Shown here: positions 1 to 9,000 of the stretch, one piece after another
Layout: every line of letters begins with the position of its first letter
Numbering within the stretch: the first letter of the stretch is position 1
Source of the DNA: Plantago elongata
Taxonomy: Eukaryota; Streptophyta; Magnoliopsida; Lamiales; Plantaginaceae
Assembly: GCA_036897095.1 (NCBI GenBank)
Contig: JAYMSP010000281.1
Coordinates: 1 to 60,817, forward strand
Length of the DNA stretch: 60,817 bases
Direction of reading: 5' to 3'
Notes under the pieces: model-generated
What the model was told of the DNA's origin: nothing
Seen by the model: only the letters and a program-made list of their open reading frames with translations
Database searches by the model: none
Program-made: the position numbers and the translations under genes

Positions 1-431
1 AGGATTGCTGGTGACTATCTTGTTCCGTTTGCGGTTTCCCCCTTGTACAAACTCTTGCCTGATCAGCAAAGTGTGCCGGTCTCTTGTCTTGTTCATGCTT
101 GCATTTGCATACTCATGCATGCCTGATTGATCTCACTAAGTCCGTGTGACTTACGCTCTCTCTGTTTCCAATATTTTCCCTTTCCCAGATTTTGAGCACG
201 AGGGAGGACTCGGGGTAGAATTCCAGACGGACTGACTATGCTCCGCTGCTGGCTAGGAATAAGAGTGTGTGTGTTTTTGGTTTGCTTCCGCTAGTTTATA
301 GTATTTGGCTTCCGCTCAAGTAATCTGAACAGGTTGGGTTGTAATGCATAATATTTTCTATCTTAAATAAAATGTGCTTGTGTTGGTCGTTACAATTCTT
401 GACGTCTGAACTCGGATCTTGGGGTGCTACA
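1..431 (-). mobile_element. LTR fragment of an LTR retrotransposon (left edge)
   Basis: Read on the minus strand, this begins TGTAGCACCCCAAGATC at 431 and runs off the window. It is clearly related to 60507-60817 read on the plus strand. Shared blocks include TTCAGACGTCAAG just inside the end, CAAAATCTGG and GCATGCATGA further in. The TG start and the shared terminal block are what an LTR shows. Orientation is called from the TG end, so sense is inferred. No protein-coding part of the element is inside the window, so a solo LTR and one LTR of a longer element cannot be told apart. It abuts the transposase fragment at 432, so it probably inserted into it. Confidence 0.6.
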
Positions 432-717
432 ATTACATATGTATCCGGGAACTTTTGTTTATGGACATATTCAGCTAGCAACCTCTTATGGGCATAAGTT
501 GCGAACTCTTTGAAATATGTGTACGCATCGTCACATAGATCATCAACACTTGCTCTCCCGGATTCACTCCAACCACGTTCTCCATCTATATCAAGACTCT
601 TCCAAATGAGATGAATGTCGACAGGATCAATGGGCATGTTCTGCCCGACTAATCTAGCCATATCACATGCACATGGCAATCCATGCGTAATACGTAACTC
701 ATGAGTGCAGTCCCCCG
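432..717 (-). pseudogene. Fragment of Mutator-like (MULE/FAR1-type) transposase, SWIM region
   Basis: On the minus strand the frame reads DCTHELRITHGLPCACDMAR and continues to VIVAPQDP near 432. The C-x-H ... HGLPCAC signature is the SWIM zinc-finger pattern of MULE transposases and of their domesticated FAR1/FHY3 relatives. A stop codon lies just upstream near 721, and the LTR boundary at 431 replaces the downstream end. Only about 95 codons survive, with no DDE catalytic core in view. It is best read as a relic. A single exon of a FAR1-like gene is possible but is not supported by flanking exons. Confidence 0.6.
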
Positions 718-726
718 GATATCATA

Positions 727-1232
727 TTTTGGAAAAAATTTAAAATATATCGTAGAGTGAGACACGTCCATTTTATATACTGTGCATAATGAATTAATAA
801 CTATATATATATATATTTTTATATATATCTTACAGTAGCTACTTGTTTAGAAGATAAACTCCGATCATTTTTTACTCTGATTTCGTAATTTATTACATGT
901 GTATGGGATATCTCATGTGCTCGATACAATGACTTTGTATTTTTTGACTGACTCTTTTTTTTCTTTTTCTTTTAAAATAGTTTTTGAGATTGAATGACGA
1001 TACGACATGTGTCAAGCGTTTGAAATACTTTCGATGCTTGAGGCACTTTTTACGTGTGAAATTCACCCCGCGCGTGTGATAAATCACCAAATCGAAGAAA
1101 AAAATGACCAGTATATAACTTCTAAACAATTAGCTATTGTGAGGTATATAAAAAATATATATTCATTATATAGTATATAAAATAAATGTGTCTCACCCTA
1201 CTTTACCGTATACTTTAAAATATTTTCCCAAC
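727..1232. mobile_element. Fold-back element with ~130-bp inverted repeats (MITE-like)
   Basis: The arm at about 727-862 and the arm at about 1117-1232 are inverted copies. Both contain GTGAGACAC, TTTTATATACT, AATGAAT and a GTTTAGAAG block in mirrored order, separated by roughly 250 bp of AT-rich sequence. Long inverted arms with a short unrelated middle are typical of MULE-type or fold-back MITEs. Arm ends are approximate and I could not identify a clean target duplication. The element lies directly beside the transposase fragment at 432-717. Confidence 0.55.
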
Positions 1233-1850
1233 ATTATGCTCATTGTGAGGCTGAGTATGATAAAATTGTGTTTTATTCCACTAAGTCATTTGGTTAGAGT
1301 TTGAACACTTAGAGATCGAATCAGTCACAAATCGACTCCATCGACTTCTAGCTACTGTGATTATCAAAGTTTAGATTCAATCCCAATTGTGAAATAATTT
1401 CCGTAAAACAGTCTAAATTCTTGTCAGATAGAAATCAAGATATCAACGAGAGTTGTATTTCAACAATAAGTTTAATGTTGTAGAATTATTCTTAGCATTT
1501 CCCTTTTTGGTTTTTGCATGTTATAAAAATCAGTGAACACATGTCAACCTTGAGATGACGTAGTTTGGGAAAACTTGGCATTATAGGAGGTGATTTGCAG
1601 AATACATTAGCTATGTGTGGCAAGTAAGATATCATCAATGGTACTCTGTTTTTCTTTCTTTCTTGATCTTGTGTCTTAAATTCTCGACTACTGACATACT
1701 GCATATATCTAAAGATGAGGTAACAAGTTGATAAGGCTTTGAATCTCAAACAAAATGTCAAAACAAGTTTCAAACTCTACTTGTCATCTTCAACATTTCT
1801 CCAGTATGAACATTAATCTAAGTGTTGATGCATATTGTGTCTGTTCAATT
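1233..1850. other. Intergenic; upstream region of the glycine-rich gene
   Basis: No gene is visible. The stretch around 1745-1780, CAAAATGTCAAAACAAG and its surroundings, resembles 3420-3460, upstream of the pseudogene copy. This suggests the duplication carried promoter sequence. Confidence 0.4.
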
Positions 1851-1854
1851 TACC

Positions 1855-1862
1855 TATAAATA
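1855..1862 (+). promoter_or_regulatory. Probable TATA box of the glycine-rich gene
   Basis: TATAAATA lies 57 bases upstream of the predicted ATG at 1919. This leaves a leader of roughly 30 bases if transcription starts about 30 bases downstream. Position and consensus are the only support. Confidence 0.5.
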
Positions 1863-1918
1863 CCATGCTCCTATCTAAATGCATATCATATTCACATACA
1901 CTAGTTAAAACTTAACAT

Positions 1919-2795
1919 ATGATGAAGATGACTAAATCTCTTGTTTTCTGCGTCCTTGTTCTTCTCCTCCTGTGTTCAGCATTTGCAGATGAAAAAGCAT
2001 CACAAACTAAAGGTATATTCGTATTCTTTTCTCATCTAATACTCACCTTCACAAAGCTCCAAGATACGTGTATCATTCAACGACCTATTTTTTAAACAAC
2101 ATATGTAGTGTTTTATGAGTGAACTTTTTTTTTTTTTTTTTTTTTTATGTATATGTATATTTGTTTGAAAAAAAACAAAACCTTAATGTCTATGCTCGTG
2201 GATTTTAATTATGCCCATGTATGCATGCATATTACCAGTTGAAAAGGATCCAGTAGCAGAAGAGGAGACTAAACAAATAAACCAAGGTGGTGGTGGTGGT
2301 GGTCGGTATTGTGGTCCTCGAGGATGTGGGGGTGGTAGTGGTGGTGGTGGTGGTCGTTATTGTGGTCCTCGAGGATGCAACCAAGGTGGCGGTGGTGGTG
2401 GTGGTGGTGGTGGTGGCAGTTATTGTGGCCGTCGGGGATGCTGTGGAGGTTACTATTACTACCGCGGCCAACAGACATGTAGGCGCTGCTGTAGTGAGGA
2501 GCCTAAGCAAATCAACCAAGGTGAAGTGGAACCAGCAACAGAGAATGTAAGGAATAGCAATCTTGATGATAGTCAAGACCATGGCGGTAAAGGTGGAGGA
2601 CAAGACCATGGCGGTAAAGGTGGAGGTCAAGACCATGGCGGCAAAGGTGGAGGTCAAGACCACGGCGGCAAACACTGCGACCATGGGTGCTGCAGTGGAT
2701 CATACAAAGGAAAAGGTTGCAGCTACTGCTGCCGCAGTGCTGAGGAAGCTAAGGCCTTCAAGGCAAGTCAAGGCGAACAAGAACCGAAAAATTAA
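1919..2795 (+). CDS. Secreted glycine/cysteine-rich protein, GRP3-like, two modules
   Basis: Two exons, 1919-2012 and 2239-2795, joined by a phase-1 GT-AG intron, give 216 aa. Exon 1 encodes a classic signal peptide (residues 1-23, ending CSAFA). The mature part falls into two modules, each opening with EE(T/P)KQINQG. Module 1 has glycine runs, two RYCGPRGC motifs and YCGRRGC, and closes with a cysteine-rich patch ending CRRCCS. Module 2 has DHGGKGGGQ repeats and closes with HGCCSGSYKGKGCSYCC. The C-terminal cysteine pattern matches the domain of class II GRPs such as Arabidopsis GRP3, whose cysteine domain binds wall-associated kinases. An apoplastic location is therefore inferred. An AATAAA signal lies at 2945-2950. 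Function is otherwise unproven. The family usually carries one cysteine-rich domain; two is unusual. Confidence 0.85.
2574..2681 (+). repeat. 27-bp coding minisatellite (DHGGKGGGQ repeat)
   Basis: Four consecutive 27-bp units start at 2574, 2601, 2628 and 2655, and the last is degenerate. The unit keeps the reading frame (9 codons), so copy-number change would lengthen or shorten the second module without breaking it. Units differ at a few third positions. Confidence 0.85.
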
Positions 2796-3641
2796 TTGCC
2801 AAGAAATAGATCATATCACAAGAACAGAGTATATATGTGTGATATGTACTTTTCTTTTTCCTTTCAAGGTAATGTATCTATGTATGTATGCATGCCTACA
2901 AGGCGTAATGGCTAGCAGTGATGGTGATAGACAAGCTGCTGCATGAATAAAACATATAGTTGGTCTTAGTTTGTCGAAGACCACCAACTTTTCTATCTAA
3001 AGCTGCATCTTCATACTCCAGCTTTCTGGTAACCTAGATAGAAAGTAAAACTTACGAGAAAAGAGAGAACAATTTTATTGATTCATAATAACCTACATAG
3101 CACAATTAGTAATGCATGATCTCCAGGGTAAAGATATCGAAATTAACATATAGTCTAAGGGTGACTACAATTTCACCAGAGCAATTTTACTCTCTATTAA
3201 CCACTGTCTTAAGTTAACCCATATATGCAAGTGTAAATGTCTAACTGATAGTGTACAACTGTACAAGTAGGATATTAGTAACGTAGAGCTCTGCTACAAT
3301 TGTTGAATTTTCAGTGTGTTAAACATAGTTCTAAGAATAAAAGTTCCAACGAAAGCAACTTGAAAGAAAACAAAGAAGAATTTTATTGTAGGAGGAACTT
3401 GACAAGGCTATGACCTCATACTTATATGTCAAAACAAACCTCAGCTCTATCAGTAGTCAGCTGATGATTTATACATCTATCAGTAATTACTGCTGCTGTT
3501 GCAGCCTAATGTGTCTTGGAAAGGTTCGATTAACCTATATACACCGCTAATTTTCCCTTATACTAATGGTACACACTGTAACACATAACACAACAGTCTT
3601 TCCAATCAGAAGTGAAACATTTTGAAGCAGATAAAGTAAGG
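2796..3641. other. Intergenic between the glycine-rich gene and its broken copy
   Basis: This holds the 3' end of the upstream gene, including AATAAA at 2945. A segment near 3420-3460 resembles the promoter of the intact gene. No other coding signal is visible. Confidence 0.4.
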
Positions 3642-3841
3642 ATGATGAGAGTAAACTTAGTATATTAGGAGTCCTTGTTCTTCTCCTTTGCTCAGCCTTT
3701 GTAGACGAAGCATCCTGGAATTTGGAATTCCATTTATGAATCAAACCCTCTGTTTTATAGTTTTATTTAGATAAAACAATAAGTTACTTTCCTAGAAGTA
3801 ACAGAGGAGCCTAAATAAAGAAACCAAGGTGGTGGCGGCGT
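3642..3841 (+). pseudogene. Degenerate tandem copy of the glycine-rich protein gene
   Basis: An exon-1 relic at 3642-3715 starts ATGATGA and retains GTCCTTGTTCTTCTCCT and GCTCAGCCTTTG, matching the signal-peptide exon at 1919. It has indels and an early stop (TAG after 8 codons). About 75 bp further, 3791-3841 matches the start of exon 2 or its internal repeat (GAGGAGCCTAAA ... AACCAAGGTGGTGG), again with a stop (TAA) in the KQINQG motif. The glycine and cysteine regions beyond are lost. Order and orientation match the intact gene, so this is a local tandem duplication that decayed. Confidence 0.75.
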
Positions 3842-4519
3842 CCACCGTGGACAAGTCTACTAGTGCTGCATGATTCAGGGATAGTAAGTCTGTAAGTGTC
3901 TGAGGTGCTGCCAAGTGCCAAGGTTCGAAACATACCATATGACGTTTTTTCAAGTCGACGTTCAGCTTTAACAGAACATTTGCACATGATTCTAAGGGAT
4001 AACTTACCTATATTACACCTGACTACCTGAGTCACACAGTATATTTATATACTTTGAAGCTTCTTTATACACAAGCATTTTTTCTATCAGGTAAAGAAAA
4101 TAAAAGAGCATATGTAACATCTACAGGGAAAACTAAAGAATCAGAAAAGCAAACCATAGGAAGAAGACAATATAGAATCGAGTCACATATAAGATCAACA
4201 ATTTTCATTCTCTGATCATGTCAAACAGAATAACTTGGAGCTAGACTGCACAACAGCACAATCTACTTCCATTCCATTTCAATCCAAAATGACAATTGCA
4301 GGGAAAAAAGAAACCATACCATCATATATACCTCAAAAACGTGCAATACTAAATCCTCGAATCCACTACACCATTGAGCAAAAAGGCCGCGCAGGGACGC
4401 ACTACCTACCTACCTGCAGTCAATCCATATGAACAAAACCAGGACTCTTTACATTTCCCCCAATCTAACATCAAGTCATAGACTCTCTCATTCCAATTAT
4501 CAAAAACTGTCAAGCAAAC
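3842..4519. other. Intergenic
   Basis: No gene visible. The right part is probably the 3' UTR of the minus-strand J-domain gene. Confidence 0.35.
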
Positions 4520-5359
4520 TTACAACACATCCTCCTCCCCATCATCAAACTCCACCTCACCTCCACCCGAACCTCCATTTCCATTCACCGGACCACCCTC
4601 CACATTCCTCTTTCTACCACCACCTTTCTCCTCATCAGAAATGTCAATTATAAACCCATCCCCCTTACAACCATCCTCCTCCACCTCCTCCTTCGCTTCC
4701 GGGCCTTTCGGCATATATGGCACCCAACTTCCAACATCATCCTCAACCAGCACCAAACCCGAACACCGATAATACCCCTCCTCAACCACCTCAACCGGAG
4801 GACTCCCCCCCACAATCTCCACCGACTGAAACGCCCTACGACATTTCCCATTCGAACACCTCAAACAACACTCCTCATAAACCCTATCGTACTCGTACAC
4901 ATGATAACAGTACGGACACATTGTCCAGAACGTACTAGACGCACCACCACCACCAATGCGCCTCAATTCCTCATCAAACCTAGCTTTCTCGACGGGATTG
5001 GAAAGTACGGACCAAGCCTTGAGGACCAAATCGTACGCTTCTGAAGAAAGCGGGTGGGTGTTGGTGTTGGGGTTGAGGATGGAGGTTAGAGACGTGAAAG
5101 AAGAGCGGATGCGGGTCGGGTCGGAGAGGAAGCGGGTGAGGTTGAGGATGGAGTAGTGGTCGGGGAGAGTGGGGGAGATTTTGGGGGTGGAGAGGACGGA
5201 GAGGATGGAGAGGAGGCGGGGAGGGTCCGGGTGAGAGGGGTCGGAGGATTGGGCGCGGAGAGCGTAGGATTTGGCGTCGGAGAAGTTGCGGAGAGAGAGG
5301 AAGTAGCTGCTCGCGGTGATCAGAGGCTTCGTGTTTGGTGGTGGTTGCTCTTCTGCCAT
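4520..5359 (-). CDS. J-domain-like protein with zinc ribbon (plant DnaJ-type)
   Basis: An intronless gene of 279 aa. The ATG at 5359 (MAEEQPPP) sits in a good context (AAAATGGC). The frame is open a few codons upstream, but without an ATG. Residues 1-60 resemble the N-terminal helical region of plant DnaJ-like proteins (SSYFLSLRNFSDAKSYALRA). Residues about 65-135 look like a J domain (DHYSILNL ... AYDLVLKAWSVLSNP ... RFDEEL). The HPD tripeptide that activates Hsp70 is absent, and LNPN stands where it would be expected. Residues about 144-175 form a cysteine ribbon (CPYC, CCLRC, then C). The C-terminus is acidic and glycine-rich. This architecture is known in plants, but without HPD classical co-chaperone activity is doubtful. 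Confidence 0.85.
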   Translation of the reverse strand: MAEEQPPPNTKPLITASSYFLSLRNFSDAKSYALRAQSSDPSHPDPPRLLSILSVLSTPKISPTLPDHYSILNLTRFLSDPTRIRSSFTSLTSILNPNTNTHPLSSEAYDLVLKAWSVLSNPVEKARFDEELRRIGGGGASSTFWTMCPYCYHVYEYDRVYEECCLRCSNGKCRRAFQSVEIVGGSPPVEVVEEGYYRCSGLVLVEDDVGSWVPYMPKGPEAKEEVEEDGCKGDGFIIDISDEEKGGGRKRNVEGGPVNGNGGSGGGEVEFDDGEEDVL

Positions 5360-5380
5360 TTTTCGAGTCTTTAGCTCCAA

Positions 5381-6073
5381 GTTACTAGTCTGTCACTATC
5401 TGTCAATTTGTGGACTTGCCTATTTCTGGTAAAAAAGACTAGACACCTAATGCTAGGGGAAAATGCCAAAACTACAGAAATGTCAGGTGGATAGTGTGGC
5501 TTTGGCGCGAGGGAGTAGAGTATTTTATTATTCAATCAAGTGAGTTGAACTCATTCATTATAAAATAAATTCATTTAAAAAAAATTAAAATGCTGCCACT
5601 AAATTAATTTATTTAAATTTTTATACGTATTTTGTTTCACTTTGTTAGCTCCACTATTTCTTTTATAGATATCCTATTAATTTAATTAATATATTAAAAT
5701 TGAAATGAATTATTACTTGGTTGATTATCTCTCATATTTTTCTAATTTTTATTTATCTCGTTATCTTTTATACTTTTTTCATTCTTTTATCATTTCTTTT
5801 TTCTTAACAATAACAATAAACGGACATTGATTTTTCTCTCTTCGAAGATAAGTTTATCATGATAAAGGACAATGTAAAATGTAAACATGAGATGCCGAGG
5901 AGAAGATAATTTTTAACCTGTAAAGGTGGCTTACAAGGCAAAAGGAGAATTGTTGCAAGAAACAACACTTTACAAACAACATCATATACCTTTTACAAGT
6001 TAACTCCACTTGAATAATCCGCATAATATAAGCACTGATGATGCTTAGCAGTTAGCACAACTGCAAGACGCTC
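5381..6073. other. Intergenic, AT-rich
   Basis: No coding sequence is visible. It holds the upstream region of the J-domain-like gene and the probable 3' UTR of the KAC-like gene. Confidence 0.4.
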
Positions 6074-9000
6074 TCAAGGTTTCCCCTTCTCAAGTTCTGC
6101 AACTAAGTCCTTCAGTGCTGGAACCTTCATGGCTAAAGTTCTGTACAATCTAGAATAGCGAGCTCGGGTTCCATCCGCTGTCCTAGCAAGAGCAAGCGAA
6201 CTTAGAGCCTCAGGTAGTTGTGTGAAAACCTCTTTCATCTCCTCCAGGCTCATGCTTTCTAGTACACGAGGTCTTGGAACAACTCTTATAATTTCTCCAC
6301 CTTTTGGTTCCTGAATCCGTGCATCCCCTTTAACAACCAGTTCCGAATTCGTGTTAGCCCCACATTTTATGATAAATGGGGTTGTTGAGCCTGTATTGAA
6401 TTGTAAAACGTTCCACTGAGTAACATCAGTTCCAGCACTGTCTCCCGTGTCTCCAGAATGTCTGGATGCAGGAGATTCAATCTTATCATCCTCTTCAGCA
6501 GTTGACTGCATATTATAATCCCGCAAAACATGTCAGAATGAACTTGGAAATGGATTGTCAAGGATAATAGATATCAGATTACTAGTTCACCACAGTTGGC
6601 ATGTATACAATACGGGCAGGATGTAATACAAATACGACAAAGCAAATTTGAAATCAAGGATACAATACGGGATGGATATAGATTTGTGTTCGTTTACGCT
6701 TTACAGCCGTAGACATGCAATATCAGTGAAATTTAGCAAAAACATCAATGCAGTCGCCAAGTAATTAATCGGAATCACACACACATGATACATAAGTCAT
6801 TCACACACGGTCATTCATATTTGCAGAGCACACAGACAGACTATATTACATTATGTTACATGACAACAAACTAGTATGACAAAAGGCTGGCTTCATTCAT
6901 ATAATGTCCAAAAGAAAATTACAAGTATAAAAACATGGTTCAGAAAAGTTGTTTAAGGTTTGACACTAGTACGCAGATATTTCATTTCACAGCCCATTTT
7001 CTCTTGTATTTGTTTAATGTTTACTTTTAAGTTTAACAGCTTCTCAAGGAAAGTTTATTTGGTATACCTGTCCACCTGTTTAAGGGAAGTTTCTCCTTTG
7101 CAAATAACATTGCCTTTAACTTGATTCATTTCTCATGCAATGTAACATGGCTCTAAAACTAATTATAGTATGTGCCAAAGAGACTTAGTGATATTGGAAA
7201 TCAAGTATTTTGTTCATAAACTGCATACCTCTACATCATAACGAGCTTGAGCAATGTGATTCCGGGCACATGGATGGTCAACCTCAAGTAAAGAAGGCAT
7301 CCTTTCAGCAAGTTCATCTAGAGACGCAAGCAGTGATCTCTTCTTACTCTTGGTAAGGACACTCACAGAGGTTTGCCTCATTATATCCTGTCAAAAAGCA
7401 AACAACGATTGAAACTACTGTTTCATAAAGTATAATAAAACCAGAGATAGAGATGAACAAAAACCTTGACTTGCTTCATTATGCTATCAAGGGAAATTAA
7501 TGATGCCAGTCTTGCATCCTCGGCAGCAGTAGAGGGATTTGCAATAGTTGTAGCACCATCTTCCATATTTAATATTACATCATCACCTTTTATTTGTTGC
7601 AAAATCTGAGTTAACAAAACAAGGATAAGATAACAGAGATAGAAAATTAGTCAAAGAAATATCAAAAGGCATTTAGCAAAAATGATATTCATCAATATCA
7701 AATATTATATTAATTTTATTGCAAAAGTTGTGCTTAAGTCGGTAGTTGACTTCTTGAAGGAATCTGGTTACATACGATCATCAACCATTTACTCCAGTCA
7801 ACAGCAACCAAGCTTAGTGACAATAACTACGGATTATATTTGAGCAAAGCCTATTGTTATATTTGAAAATCTAGGGTGACATAAATAAAAAAAGTTATGG
7901 TTGTTCGAGGAAAGCCATCAAAAGTAGATCATACAAACTTAGACAAGCTTGCTTCAACATACAACTTGGTGAAATTTTATGTCATTCCAATACATGCATA
8001 CATACCTTACAAAATTAAAAAGGTTTCTTTATTTATTAAATTGGGAACAAGAAATGGAAAGGGATGAAAAATTATTGATATAGCAAAAAAATCCAGAAAT
8101 ACTATATCTCTGACCTTTCTTCTCTTGTGATCGACCGACTCGAGAGCTGACCGTAGCTTAGACACTTGTGCAGAGTCTTCTGCCACTTCTGATGCCAAAG
8201 TACCTGCAATATCCTGATGAACAGGTATTGTACTAGATATTAGCAAATAGAACACACAAAGGCCTATCGATACAAGCATATATACATATAAATTCGATTT
8301 ATGTGTCGAACAAAACTTTTTTGCATCCTTTTTTTTTTTTTTTTTTGAGACAAAGCAGGTGGAGCAGAACTTAATATAGAAACAAGTAACATTCTTCATC
8401 GACCATGTCAAGAAAGGATTATACTTCTCAATACTGAATAGAGGTGGTGCAAAATAGAGAAAACTGAGACAGTTAAAACAAACCTTCAAATGTTGCAGTT
8501 GAGAAGTATAAACACGCCTAGCATACTCAGATAAAAGCTGGCCCAGGGCATCCGTTTTAGGAGGTTGGGCAGCACCAAGGCCAGCCATCCAACCATCCAT
8601 AATTGCAGTAGATAGAAGATCCAGGTGACCAGTAGCTCCAGCTACTGCATCATCAGTAACAGAAAGAAAATCAAAGTTCTCTGCGAGCCAGTTTCTGATT
8701 TGTCGCTGGAGTTCACCAGCTGGGGTATGAACAAATAGAGCTGCTAGAGCTTTGTTTCCAACTGCAAAGCTTTTTGCTTCCTCTGTTATTTCACCGAGTT
8801 TTGAACCCGTTACATGCTGTTTCCATATGTCCTGTAGATTGCCATAAAATAATTCAGGCTCATGGATTTCACATAAAGGCTGGTAGAATGACTAAATACG
8901 GTTTAGACACAGGAAGCATGATGCTTATTTTCAAAGTTCAGAATGAAAAAATGACAGTTTTCACACTCATCTACTATCAATCTTTAGGGTTTCTCTAATT

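Noticed and set aside
1280-1350. TTTGGTTAGAG ... AGATCGAATC resembling A/B boxes upstream of the glycine-rich gene
   Set aside because: Spacing and consensus are too poor to call a SINE.
2232-2684. Long minus-strand and +1 frames across the glycine-rich gene (poly-threonine, poly-valine)
   Set aside because: They are read-through of the GGT-rich repeats in other frames; the plus-strand frame alone has a signal peptide exon and a family cysteine pattern.
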